NCBI GenBank assembly: GCA_902779455.1
Contig: CACZBS010000010.1
Location: 1-64,000 of the forward strand
Direction: 5' to 3'
DNA: 64,000 nt
From: an uncultured Prevotellaceae bacterium
Lineage (GTDB): Bacteria > Bacteroidota > Bacteroidia > Bacteroidales > Bacteroidaceae
The position numbers and the translations under genes are program-made. The notes under the pieces were generated by a model, which did no database searches, was not told where the DNA came from, and saw nothing but the letters and a program-made list of their open reading frames with translations. Shown piece by piece: positions 1 to 9,194 of the stretch. Each line of letters opens with the position of its first letter. Positions within the stretch are counted from its first letter, which is position 1.

Positions 1-1
1 G

Positions 2-370
2 AACCTCGACCGCCGCGAGCAGCGCCTGCGCGCCATCAAGGGCGGCCAGACCTACCGCTTCCTGCTGCGCACCCTGCTGGCCGACCAGCGTAACTCGGGC
101 TACCTGCGGGTCTACTGGGACTACGTGCCCGACGAGATTGCCCGCCTGATCAACAAGGCCGTCGAGCTCATGCGTCAGGACAAGTATCAGGAGGCCTACG
201 ACATTCTCTCCATGCCCCGCGTGCAGGCCGACCACCGCTCGTGGAACGCCCTCGGCTGCTGCCACTACATGCTCGGCCGCGAGGACGAGGGCATCCGCTG
301 GTTCCGCAAGGCTGACCAGGACGGCAATGCCGACGCCCGCAAGAACCTCGAGCAGCTGGAGGAGAATTGA
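2..370 (+). CDS. C-terminal part of a DUF3868-like fimbrial-locus protein (5' end outside window)
   Basis: The reading frame is open from the first bases of the window, so the gene starts upstream and only about 122 residues are visible. The visible part begins with a charged stretch (NLDRREQRLRAIKGG) followed by a hydrophobic/aromatic segment. This resembles, from memory, the OmpA-like end of DUF3868/DUF3575 proteins that precede Mfa1-type fimbrillin genes. The last 80 residues look like one and a half tetratricopeptide repeats (WNALGCCHYMLGREDEGIRWF). The gene ends 95 bp before the major fimbrillin and is probably the upstream member of the pilus locus. The family assignment is inferred from this short remnant and from context. 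Confidence 0.6.
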   Translation, partial: NLDRREQRLRAIKGGQTYRFLLRTLLADQRNSGYLRVYWDYVPDEIARLINKAVELMRQDKYQEAYDILSMPRVQADHRSWNALGCCHYMLGREDEGIRWFRKADQDGNADARKNLEQLEEN

Positions 371-465
371 GAGTTGAAGATTTGACAACAAGTCGAGAGA
401 CAAAAAATATAGAGACTATTTAATTTTTTTTATTAATTCACTTTTTTAATTTAAACAAAAACAAG

Positions 466-2247
466 ATGAAAAAGTATTTAGTTTTTGGAATGATGGGCGC
501 CATGGCACTCACATTCGCAGCCTGCTCGTCGGAAGACGAAGTGGCACAGGTCAACCCCACCTTCGACGGCAAGGCCGTCAAGGCTGAGTTCTCCATCAAC
601 CTGCCCGGCAAGTATGCTACTCGTATGCAGACTGCAATTACGCAGGACGATGGTACGCTTGGTGTTTATCGTACTATTCCCCAGGCAAACATCTACCTGG
701 CTCCTTATGTGACCGCAGCTCAGGCTGACGCCGATCCCGTTGCTGTTACGGATGCCAAGCAGGGTACTGTTACGCTGACTGAGGATCTCGGTCTTGCCGA
801 TCACGCCAAGGCCCTCGACAAGTGGTACAAAGAGGTCACCGTTCCCGTCGGCACCAATGCCTTCGTCGTCTATGCTCAGCCCGAGGTCAGTACCGAATAC
901 GCTAAGAACGGCTCTCTGACCATGAGCCCTGCCGATCCCTTCGCCAACCTTGCCGATGTCAAGTTTGAGCTGAAGCCCATCCACGCCGAGGCTCTCGACG
1001 GTTCAGCTATTGCCGATGCCCTCACCACTCTGGCCAACACGGCGGGTGTTCCTTACAACACCGCAGCTTCAGCTGCCTGGAAGGACATCAAGGCTACTGA
1101 GAACGAGTTCTATGCCAACGCCTATCAGACCCTTATCAGCCTGAAGGCCGGTGCTAAAACCGATGTTCTGGCTTTCCTCAACGATTTCCAGGCTATCCTC
1201 ATCGATAATTCCGGTGATGCTACCAACGGTATCGACGTGAAGGTCAAGGCCGCTGTGCAGACTGCTATCGATGCTGTCAATGCTGCTCCCGACTTTACTG
1301 CTGAGGCTGGTATCCCCGACGGTGCTGCTGTTCTGACATTCGCTGAAGGCGCTTTCAAGTACGTCACAACAGACTTCATCACTGGCGTGAAGTGGGGTTC
1401 CAACAGCTATGCTTATCCCGCATCGCTCTGGTATCGCGTGAACACCGGTATCCGTGCATCTAACGAGATCCAGTCGACCAATGTCGGCGATAACACTTGG
1501 AAGGCCTTCATCGAGGGCCTGACAGCTGCCGAGAAGAACGTGACGGCTTCCACTCAGTCTGTTGCTCTTGTCAATCCTCTGCAGTATGCCGTTGGCAACT
1601 TCGAGGCTCAGGTTAAGTTCGAGGCAGCTAACCTTGAGGTCAAGAAGACTGTTGTTACAGATTACACTACCGATCCTGCTACCACAACGGAAGAGGTCGT
1701 CGAGTCTGTTCCCGTCAACAAGCTCACGCTCACTGGTATCCTCGTTGGCGACCAGAAGAATGTTGACTGGCAGTTCAAGCCCCTCGTCGGCACCGATGCC
1801 GCTCCTGTCGCTGCTCAGGTTATCTATGACACCGATCTCATCAATAAGACCTTCGATGCCACTGACTATAAGAAGGCTTCGCAGATCCTCGTGCTCGAGA
1901 CCGCTGAGGACCAGAAGGCTGTCAACGTGGCTCTGGAGTTCAAAAACGAGACGGGTAAGGCTTTCACTGGTAAGGACGGCATCGTTCCCGCAGGTGGTAA
2001 GTTCTATCTGATTGGTCAGCTGAACCTCGATCCTTCTAACGTTGCTGAAGGTGGTGCTACCACTGGCAATGCCAACCTGATCTTCCAGCAGGACTACAAG
2101 ACCATCGCCAAGTTCCTCGTTAAGAAGCTCGAAGGCACTGCTTACAACACCATCCCCGACCTGCGTGCTCCGAAGCTCGAGTTCGGTCTGAGCGTTAACC
2201 TCACGTGGCAGAAGGGTTACACCTTCGACATCGTCATTGGCGAGTAA
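466..2247 (+). CDS. Major fimbrillin, Mfa1-like type V pilus subunit
   Basis: 593-aa exported lipoprotein precursor. The lipobox ends at Cys20 (TFAAC) after a short Lys-rich signal peptide. A first beta strand (AEFSINLPG) is followed by a Thr-Arg motif at residues 52-53, the type of site where type V pilins are trimmed by an outer-membrane protease so that subunits can polymerise by strand exchange. The C-terminal half resembles the fimbrillin C-terminal domain seen in Mfa1. Codon use is richer in GCT, GGT and GTT than in the following pilus genes, which suits a very highly expressed subunit, although recent acquisition is an alternative. An AT-rich leader (about 420-465) precedes the start; no clear -7 box was found. 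A strong hairpin follows the stop. Confidence 0.8.
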   Translation: MKKYLVFGMMGAMALTFAACSSEDEVAQVNPTFDGKAVKAEFSINLPGKYATRMQTAITQDDGTLGVYRTIPQANIYLAPYVTAAQADADPVAVTDAKQGTVTLTEDLGLADHAKALDKWYKEVTVPVGTNAFVVYAQPEVSTEYAKNGSLTMSPADPFANLADVKFELKPIHAEALDGSAIADALTTLANTAGVPYNTAASAAWKDIKATENEFYANAYQTLISLKAGAKTDVLAFLNDFQAILIDNSGDATNGIDVKVKAAVQTAIDAVNAAPDFTAEAGIPDGAAVLTFAEGAFKYVTTDFITGVKWGSNSYAYPASLWYRVNTGIRASNEIQSTNVGDNTWKAFIEGLTAAEKNVTASTQSVALVNPLQYAVGNFEAQVKFEAANLEVKKTVVTDYTTDPATTTEEVVESVPVNKLTLTGILVGDQKNVDWQFKPLVGTDAAPVAAQVIYDTDLINKTFDATDYKKASQILVLETAEDQKAVNVALEFKNETGKAFTGKDGIVPAGGKFYLIGQLNLDPSNVAEGGATTGNANLIFQQDYKTIAKFLVKKLEGTAYNTIPDLRAPKLEFGLSVNLTWQKGYTFDIVIGE

Positions 2248-2267
2248 ATCAATTAACCTCTCATAAG

Positions 2268-2310
2268 TTCAGGGGCGCGATGAATCGCGTCGCGCCCCTG
2301 AATTATAAAA
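2268..2310 (+). terminator. Hairpin terminator/attenuator after the major fimbrillin
   Basis: Perfect 13-bp arms TTCAGGGGCGCGA (2268-2280) and TCGCGCCCCTGAA (2290-2302) with a 9-nt loop, followed by TTATAAAAAAA. The hairpin is very strong but the T-run is weak, and it lies between two same-strand genes. It may terminate most transcripts after the abundant pilin, or protect the pilin mRNA 3' end, while letting some read into the anchor gene. Confidence 0.65.
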
Positions 2311-2412
2311 AAAGAAGACAACAACATCCGCGCCCTTGGCGCTCCCCCCTTTTCGATGAAGTCCACAAGATGATGAACACCTGTGGCAAACATGTAACAA
2401 TATAGAAGAAAA

Positions 2413-3477
2413 ATGAAAATGAACAGGAAGATTAACGCCCTTTGTGCCTGCAGCCTGCTAATGCCGGCTCTGCTCCTAACGTCGTGCGGTTTCATCGACG
2501 ATGACCTTGACGACTGTTACATCGACATGCAGGCCGACTATGAGCTGCGTCTGGTGACTAATGAAAACCTGGAACTCGCCCGTACACTGAGTGACCGTCC
2601 CGGAATCGCCGATGCTCTGCACCAGCACCTCAGCGGCGTGTTTACCGACAACGGACGCGACCTCGACCTGTCGTTCTATCTTAATAATGTCCGACAGCAC
2701 CAACAGACTGAGGACATGAATAGCGCCTCGACCAAGCACGTCAACATGCAACTGCCCATCGAGGACTACACCCATCTGGCTATTGCCAACCTTCAGGGCA
2801 ACAATGTGCTTGCCTTGCAGAACGGCGACTCCTATAACCAGGCAGCCATCAAGCTCCCCACTGGCGATGCTACCATCGCCTCTCAGAAGAGTGGCATCTT
2901 CACCGGACGCCATGCTTTTACCAATATGGTAAGGGGCATCCATACTTACCATATGCCTCTTTATATAGCAAACAGCGCAGCAGCCATTGTGCTCGATCCG
3001 CGCACCTGTAAATACACCGACATTAAAGTCTTTACATCTGGCTTCGCCACAGCGTTCAACGTGGCCGACAGCACTTATTTCTACGATAACTCGCCCATGG
3101 TTCTCTCAGACAAAGTGAACCTGCCCGATACTACCAAATGGATTGCCTATTGCGGCGTCAGCTATCCCTCACGCGAGCCCAGCTCGAATGCACGCAGTTT
3201 GAATTACACCACACGTTCCGTCACACAGACCGACCAGCCATTCCTCTATGCTGACTGCGGTGAGAACATCTGGCAATACGAGACGTACGTCACCATGACC
3301 GATGGCACCACCACCAAGACCACTCTTTCCATCCGCCACCCGCTACGTGCCGGACAGCTGAAGATCATTGTGGGCTTTATCGACGATCAGGGTGTCGTCC
3401 GCCTCTACGATACTGATCTTGGCGAAAGCGTCGACGTGAAGTGGGAGAAGGGCTCTGTCTATCCCATCATCATCTGA
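2413..3477 (+). CDS. FimB/Mfa2-type pilus anchor lipoprotein
   Basis: 354-aa lipoprotein with a signal peptide ending in LLLTSC (Cys25). After the lipobox come an acidic Asp-rich segment, a conserved Cys (DDCYIDM) and a beta-rich body, the arrangement of the Mfa2/FimB anchor family. These proteins stay lipidated in the outer membrane, cap the base of the pilus and limit its length. In agreement, the N-terminus lacks the Thr-Arg site at residues 50-58 that the five other pilus proteins carry. The gene lies directly after the major fimbrillin, as in mfa1-mfa2 and fimA-fimB. Assignment is by architecture and context. Confidence 0.75.
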   Translation: MKMNRKINALCACSLLMPALLLTSCGFIDDDLDDCYIDMQADYELRLVTNENLELARTLSDRPGIADALHQHLSGVFTDNGRDLDLSFYLNNVRQHQQTEDMNSASTKHVNMQLPIEDYTHLAIANLQGNNVLALQNGDSYNQAAIKLPTGDATIASQKSGIFTGRHAFTNMVRGIHTYHMPLYIANSAAAIVLDPRTCKYTDIKVFTSGFATAFNVADSTYFYDNSPMVLSDKVNLPDTTKWIAYCGVSYPSREPSSNARSLNYTTRSVTQTDQPFLYADCGENIWQYETYVTMTDGTTTKTTLSIRHPLRAGQLKIIVGFIDDQGVVRLYDTDLGESVDVKWEKGSVYPIII

Positions 3478-3531
3478 TGCATAGGCTCATCATACAAGTG
3501 AACAATCAGAATTGAATATATAAATACAGCG

Positions 3532-5202
3532 ATGACAAAATACACTTACATATCAGGATTCCTGACAGCAAGTCTGGCACTTTCTGCCTGCAGCAGTTAT
3601 GAGGCGGAGTTTCTGAACGTGCCGGCCCAACAAGTCACAGCACAGTTGTCATTGTCAGTCTCAGGTAAGACCGGCACTCGAATGACAGATGCGGCCACTC
3701 AGTCAGATCAGGCTTTTCGGGGCATGACGGACATTGTACTCATTCCCTTCGCCCTTCCCCGTTCTGCTGATGAAACCATCAAAGCTACCGACAGCCGTGT
3801 TGCTGACAATCAAGCATTGGCTGATTTCACAAGTTTTGAGTTCAGCAGTAATTCTAATCTCTTCGACATCACCATTCCCGTCGGCACCAATGCGTTCCTG
3901 ATTTACGGACGCTCCTCAGCAACGACGACGGGCAAGCTGACTCCTGAAGGACTAACCAGTGCGCAGCCTAGCGGCATCAGCTTCTCCCCCGTCCAGATTG
4001 TCAATAGCGTAGAGACAGGTAAGGCTGCCGGCCCTAAAGGCGATGCCATCATCACCTATTTGAATAGCATCTTCAACAAGAACTGGGCTGACGCTGCGAA
4101 CTATCCCGTCCTCAATGGCCTCTATGAGATGGTCCAAAAGATGAAGGCAGGTTCTTCGGCCAGTGTTGAGGCCTTCGTACGCGAGGTCTACGAGGTGCTG
4201 AAGAAATCACCCGCCGCAGCTGGTGTCAGTGATGCCTTGAAAGCAATTCTCGCCCAAGAGAACCTGCCCGAGACGTTGCCTGAGCCTGCCGATGTGAAGC
4301 TGCCTACTGACTGCCAAGGCTATCCCGCCGACCTCGGTCTGCCCGAAGGCACCGCCGCCGTGATTTGGGACGAGTCAGACACGGACAACATGAAGTTCGT
4401 CGCCGTCACCGACAAGAACAACCTTGGCGCCATGAACGTCGACGTGACGAAGTTCGTGAAGCCCGCCGAGCTGTGGTATCGCACCAACAGCCGCATCAAC
4501 ACCGACTATGAGTCCAGGCAGAGCGACTACAGCGCTCAGGACACCTGGGCCGGCGTGCTTGGCACCTATGCCAAGGAGAAGTGGTACGTCGAGCCCGAGA
4601 CACAGTCGATCGCCGTCCGCGAACAACTTCAGTATGCCGTAGGTCGCCTCGACATGAAGCTCACTGCCGCTGCCGACATCCTGAAGGATATGGAAGACAA
4701 TGAGATCAGCATCAGCGACCTGGCGGTCACGGGCGTCCTCGTCGGACAGCAGTGCCCTGTCGACTTCCTCTTCAAGAGCAAGGGTGGCGATGCCTTCACG
4801 GTCTACGACAGCGAGATTTCGACGACCATCAAAGCCACTGACCCCACCCACACCCTGGTCCTCGAGACCAAGAAGCGTGAGGACGTCAACATCGCCGTCG
4901 AGCTTCAGAACAACAGCGACGTTTCCATCGTCACTGGCGAGGACGACCAGATCGTGCCCCCGGGCTGCAAGTTCTACCTCGTCGGACAGCTCTCCGTCGA
5001 CGGACATACGAACTATGATGCCAACACGGACGCCAAAAACCGCGTCTTCTGTCAGGACTACGTCACCGAAGTGACCTTTAGTGTCAAGGACTTGAAGAAC
5101 GCCTACTATGTCATCCCGCCGCTCAGTTCTGCCGATCTTGAGCTGTCGCTCGGCGTCGTTGACTGGAAACTGTCGACGCCCAGCAGCACGCTGCTGAAGT
5201 AA
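3532..5202 (+). CDS. Second Mfa1-like fimbrillin paralogue
   Basis: 556-aa lipoprotein precursor, lipobox LSAC (Cys20), Thr-Arg site at residues 49-50 (GTRM). It is a paralogue of the 466-2247 product. Both share the phrases IPVGTNAF (VPVGTNAF in the first), ELWYR/SLWYR, ETQSIAVREQLQYAVG (STQSVALVNPLQYAVG) and the segment around KFYL(V/I)GQL near the C-terminus. Codon use is the ordinary GC-rich type, unlike the first copy. It probably encodes a minor or alternative shaft subunit. The gene is 54 bp after the anchor gene and 32 bp before the next pilus gene, so it is likely in the same transcript. Confidence 0.75.
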   Translation: MTKYTYISGFLTASLALSACSSYEAEFLNVPAQQVTAQLSLSVSGKTGTRMTDAATQSDQAFRGMTDIVLIPFALPRSADETIKATDSRVADNQALADFTSFEFSSNSNLFDITIPVGTNAFLIYGRSSATTTGKLTPEGLTSAQPSGISFSPVQIVNSVETGKAAGPKGDAIITYLNSIFNKNWADAANYPVLNGLYEMVQKMKAGSSASVEAFVREVYEVLKKSPAAAGVSDALKAILAQENLPETLPEPADVKLPTDCQGYPADLGLPEGTAAVIWDESDTDNMKFVAVTDKNNLGAMNVDVTKFVKPAELWYRTNSRINTDYESRQSDYSAQDTWAGVLGTYAKEKWYVEPETQSIAVREQLQYAVGRLDMKLTAAADILKDMEDNEISISDLAVTGVLVGQQCPVDFLFKSKGGDAFTVYDSEISTTIKATDPTHTLVLETKKREDVNIAVELQNNSDVSIVTGEDDQIVPPGCKFYLVGQLSVDGHTNYDANTDAKNRVFCQDYVTEVTFSVKDLKNAYYVIPPLSSADLELSLGVVDWKLSTPSSTLLK

Positions 5203-5234
5203 CAAACACCTAATGGAGAAAAAGCAAAAGCATT

Positions 5235-6806
5235 ATGATACACAAGCATTTCGACAAGGCCAGTTGGACGGCAAGAGGCTTGCTTCCTCTCTGCCTGGCG
5301 CTCCTGCTGCCTTTCATGACAGCCTGCAGCTCCTTTGAACAAGAGCTTATCGACAAGAATGTCGTGCCACTGACCATCTATATCCAGGCGGCCAACCCGC
5401 AGACCCGAGCCTACATCGGCGACGTGGCCAGTGAGAACGGCGAAGATGCCATCAAGACTATCAAGGTGTGGCTCTTCGACAACGGTACCAACGTAGGCTA
5501 TTCCGAGAGTATCACCCTCAACACGGTGACGGTGTCTGTGCCACAGAGCATTGTCAGCAAGGGCAGCGTCGACGTCTATGTCATTGCCAACCCTGCCAGC
5601 GTGGAACTCCAAGGTCTGGACGCCACCACAACCGAGGCACAACTGACACAAGCCATCATGGGCGGCACCAACTTCACCGCTGCCACCCCGACGACGGCCG
5701 TGCCCGAAGCCGGACTGCCCATGAGCCGCATCGTGAAGGGCTGCCAGATCAACACCGCCGGCGTCAATCCCACCTTGCCAGAAATCAAGCTGACGCGTGC
5801 CGTCTCGAAGATTCGCTTCGCCTTCGCACGGACCGAGGGTCACACCGGCCAGGTGCTGGGCATTAAGCTCACCGGCAGCATGATTGCCAGCAGCGAATAC
5901 ATCTTCCCTGTCGACCCATCCGACGAGGCCAATGCTGCCGACTATACTGCCCCCTATCAGGGTGATCTGCGAGCCAATATCGTCACGGGCAGCTATGAGG
6001 AGGCAGAAATGCTGCTGGGCAAGACCGATGACACTGGTACACCCATAGCAGGCACTGAAACCGCCCCCATCAATGTGTCGGAAGCTGACCCCGCCACACT
6101 GACGTGGGCCAACAACAGCAGCATGGATGCCCAGACTTATAACAACCTCATGACGCCCTATGTCAACAATACCGTATATCTGCGCGAAAGCGACCGCCAG
6201 ATTTGGGGTGAGGTCTACTATCGGCTGACGCCCACCAGTCCGGTGAAGAAGCAAGAGTTCCGCATGATCTCGCCGAGCGACGTGCAGGATTTCGCCCGCA
6301 ACCACATCTGGATTGTCTACGGCTACTTCCTTGGCGACAAGTTCAACCTCATTGTCCAGACCATTCCCTGGGAAGACTCCTACCTCTCCGTAGACTACAC
6401 CCAGACCATTGCGTGGAAAGAGGGGACACGTCCCGAGTGGATGCCCGCACTGACCGACGACAACTCCGGCACGGAGACTATCAACGGTACTGATTACACC
6501 GTCCTCTACGTCAACGGTGGCGACACGCCTTCGCTGGCCTTCACCCTCGACGCCCCTGTGGGCTGGGAGTGGATGGCCGTGCTCGAGCCTATGACTGACG
6601 GTGCCGGCGACTTTATCAGCTTCACCGGAGGCAGTAGTGTGGCCCACGGCAGCGTGGGGCAGGCCTCGCTCTTGAACTTCAATATCTCTGCGACGTCGAC
6701 GACCGTCACCCACCGGGCCCGACTGCGCCTCTATGTGCGCACCACCTCTGGCGACCAGTCGCGCGAGGTGCAGAGTGTGAAATACATCATTTCCAGAAAC
6801 ATCTAA
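5235..6806 (+). CDS. Fimbrillin-family accessory subunit
   Basis: 523-aa lipoprotein precursor with a long signal peptide (lipobox MTAC, Cys31). A Thr-Arg site follows at residues 57-58 (NPQTRAY) after a short beta strand. The segment IKTIKVWLFDNGTNVGYSES is typical of fimbrillin-like proteins (a strand with VWLFD). The body is beta-rich with an Ig-like end. It is placed between the second fimbrillin and two very large subunits, so a minor or adaptor subunit joining shaft and tip is the likely role, comparable to Mfa3/Mfa4 or FimC/FimD. The exact equivalence cannot be settled from sequence alone. Confidence 0.65.
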   Translation: MIHKHFDKASWTARGLLPLCLALLLPFMTACSSFEQELIDKNVVPLTIYIQAANPQTRAYIGDVASENGEDAIKTIKVWLFDNGTNVGYSESITLNTVTVSVPQSIVSKGSVDVYVIANPASVELQGLDATTTEAQLTQAIMGGTNFTAATPTTAVPEAGLPMSRIVKGCQINTAGVNPTLPEIKLTRAVSKIRFAFARTEGHTGQVLGIKLTGSMIASSEYIFPVDPSDEANAADYTAPYQGDLRANIVTGSYEEAEMLLGKTDDTGTPIAGTETAPINVSEADPATLTWANNSSMDAQTYNNLMTPYVNNTVYLRESDRQIWGEVYYRLTPTSPVKKQEFRMISPSDVQDFARNHIWIVYGYFLGDKFNLIVQTIPWEDSYLSVDYTQTIAWKEGTRPEWMPALTDDNSGTETINGTDYTVLYVNGGDTPSLAFTLDAPVGWEWMAVLEPMTDGAGDFISFTGGSSVAHGSVGQASLLNFNISATSTTVTHRARLRLYVRTTSGDQSREVQSVKYIISRNI

Positions 6807-6824
6807 TCTGTAAGACATAACGCT

Positions 6825-9179
6825 ATGACGCTGAACAGGATTTTCCATATAGGCAAGGTGGCCGGAGCCATGACGTTGCTTCTGGCCGCAGCCTCATGTG
6901 CCAACGAGGACATCTTCGAGCCGGGATTCACCTACGGGCCGTCCTTCTCGCTGCAGGTCGTCACGTCCGAAAACGACGTGACCCGCACCGACGGCGACGA
7001 CGCCCTGAACGAGAACCGCTTCGTCTCCCTCGATTACTATTTCTTTGCAAGCAACAACGACGCCCTGCCGATGCTGCTGCACAAGTCGGAAGGCACACGC
7101 CTCGCCACTGGCAACAACACGCTCGACATCAGTGAACACATCTACAACGCCACTATGACCGACAACGACGTCACCGCCATTTTCGGCGAGAACGCAGTGG
7201 CCGGCCGGCAGTGCTACGTCTACGTGCTCGCCAATCTCGATGAGACCACCCGGGCCACCATCAATGCGATGAGCTCGCCCACGATGGAGCAGATCAAGAC
7301 CGTCAGCTTCCAGGACACTGGCATCAGTGCCAATGCCCGTCAGGAGTGCTTCGTCATGTATGGCGGCGGCCTCGCTACGCTGACCATCGACGATGCCACC
7401 GGCGTGCGCACCCTCGGCGGCCCCGCCATCCGCGTCACCCGCGATGCAGCCAAAGTGGTGCTGACGGTGACCGAGGTGAAGGACACCGTCCACGTGGCCG
7501 ATCCCCTCAACGAGGATCAGCATCAGGTATGGAAGTCGGACACCGAGCACATGTATGTCATGTTCTTTAATGGTGTCAACAAGTCGAACGTACACTCACA
7601 GATCAACACCGGACGCCACTACGTGCCCACCGACGGCGACAACTGCTACTTCGACCTGACTGCGAAGAACAACGGCTGGCGCGTCCTGACTCCCTCTAAC
7701 GGGGTGGAGCCTAATAAGAACCTCTCACACGACTATCCCTTCTACACCTATCTGGCCGACTGGCGCGAGGACATGGAGGAGGCCGGTGCCGACTTAGACC
7801 ATCCGTCGTACATGATCCTGGTAGTGCCCTGGAAGCAGATCGATGAAGAGGGCAACGACGTGGGAGGCTTAGGGTTCCGCAACACCTACTATCAGGTAGA
7901 GACGACCACCTCGCAGACCTACTACGAGAACGTGTTCTATCACATCAACCTCAAGGTCGGCGTGCTGGGTAGCTTCGAACTGCCGGAGCCTGTCGAGCTG
8001 CAGTGCACCTATATGATTGTGCCCTGGGGAGAAAAGACCGTTGACGCCTCGCTGCGCGAGCCCGTCTACCTGATCGTCGAGAAAGACTCGGTCCGTATCA
8101 ACAACGCCGCTGCGGGCTACGATCCCTATATCAGCTCGCACCCCGTGACGGCTAGAGTCACTCAGGTGAAGTTTATCGACTATTCCCGCAAACCATATGT
8201 ATCTGTCACCTTAACAGGAAATCAAACACGCAATATAACATATAATGGGAGACAGTATACCGTCCGCTTGAGTGACTTTACCGTTAATCCCACTGATGGT
8301 AATATCGTTTTGACTCATAACATCCCTGTATATATGTTCCAAAGCTACGAGGTGACAGTCGAAGTGACCATGCCGTATGACAACAACACCAAGACACAGA
8401 CGGAAACAATTGTGTATACGCAATACCCGCCTATTTACATTACAACGGTAGCAGAGAATACGAATAGATATGTTTTTGTGAATGGGACTAATAATTCGGA
8501 TGATAGGGATTATATATGGACAAGAAATAACAGGCCTCGTACGTGGTTGGGATCACTCACATATCGTGGCAACGCAGCATCGTTCACATCTACCCAAAGC
8601 AACACAAACCCGTACATATATGAAATAAGCATATCATCCCTGTCCGAGGCAGAAGATGGATTCGAATATATGTTAGGTGACCCCAGAGATGCTGCACAAA
8701 CCATAAATAACAATGGTCTTGTAATCAACAATTATAGACCAGGAAAGGAGTCTGCAGAAGATCAATATGTTATAGCACCTAAGTTCATTATTGCATCTTC
8801 ATACGGAAAAACTTCGTATCCTGATGACTATTATAATGACGGCGGTATGACATGGGAAAAAGCAAAACTGCGTTGCGCTTCCTATCAGGAGAATGGTTAT
8901 CCTGCCGGTCGCTGGAGACTCCCGACCTTTGCTGAAGTTCGTTATATCATGCAGTTGTCTGCTCAAGGTTCAATACCTTCTTTGTTCCTTATGGGAACAA
9001 ATGATGATACAGGTTATTGGTGCTCTAATGGACGTATTTACACACGTAATGGCAATACGCTATTAGGCGCTAAGACAGGCGACCCAACGGCTCCTCGTTG
9101 CGTCTATGACACGTGGTATTGGGGATCAGAACCCGTCAATGCCTATATGCAGACATGGAGTGGTTTCCAAACGAATTAA
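6825..9179 (+). CDS. Large pilus accessory/tip protein with C-terminal Lcl/DUF1566-like domain
   Basis: 784-aa lipoprotein precursor, lipobox AASC (Cys25), Thr-Arg at residues 53-54. The first 440 residues resemble fimbrillin-type subunits (SLDYYFFASNNDALP, MYVMFFNGVN). The last 100 residues (TWEKAKLRC, GRWRLPTFAEVRYIM, TGYWCSNGR) match the Lcl/Fib_succ_major (DUF1566-like) fold, which occurs at the ends of surface adhesins. From about 8,160 to the stop the DNA becomes clearly AT-richer, with AT-ending codons and ATA/AGA codons that are rare upstream, while the reading frame stays intact. The 3' third therefore looks like an exchanged module. A tip adhesin role is inferred. Confidence 0.65.
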   Translation: MTLNRIFHIGKVAGAMTLLLAAASCANEDIFEPGFTYGPSFSLQVVTSENDVTRTDGDDALNENRFVSLDYYFFASNNDALPMLLHKSEGTRLATGNNTLDISEHIYNATMTDNDVTAIFGENAVAGRQCYVYVLANLDETTRATINAMSSPTMEQIKTVSFQDTGISANARQECFVMYGGGLATLTIDDATGVRTLGGPAIRVTRDAAKVVLTVTEVKDTVHVADPLNEDQHQVWKSDTEHMYVMFFNGVNKSNVHSQINTGRHYVPTDGDNCYFDLTAKNNGWRVLTPSNGVEPNKNLSHDYPFYTYLADWREDMEEAGADLDHPSYMILVVPWKQIDEEGNDVGGLGFRNTYYQVETTTSQTYYENVFYHINLKVGVLGSFELPEPVELQCTYMIVPWGEKTVDASLREPVYLIVEKDSVRINNAAAGYDPYISSHPVTARVTQVKFIDYSRKPYVSVTLTGNQTRNITYNGRQYTVRLSDFTVNPTDGNIVLTHNIPVYMFQSYEVTVEVTMPYDNNTKTQTETIVYTQYPPIYITTVAENTNRYVFVNGTNNSDDRDYIWTRNNRPRTWLGSLTYRGNAASFTSTQSNTNPYIYEISISSLSEAEDGFEYMLGDPRDAAQTINNNGLVINNYRPGKESAEDQYVIAPKFIIASSYGKTSYPDDYYNDGGMTWEKAKLRCASYQENGYPAGRWRLPTFAEVRYIMQLSAQGSIPSLFLMGTNDDTGYWCSNGRIYTRNGNTLLGAKTGDPTAPRCVYDTWYWGSEPVNAYMQTWSGFQTN

Positions 9180-9194
9180 TAATTTCGGTACGAT

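Noticed and set aside
5106-6848. 580-codon open frame antisense to the 5,235 fimbrial gene
   Set aside because: Low-complexity His/Val/Gly-rich translation, no signal peptide or motif, and the plus-strand gene is well supported.
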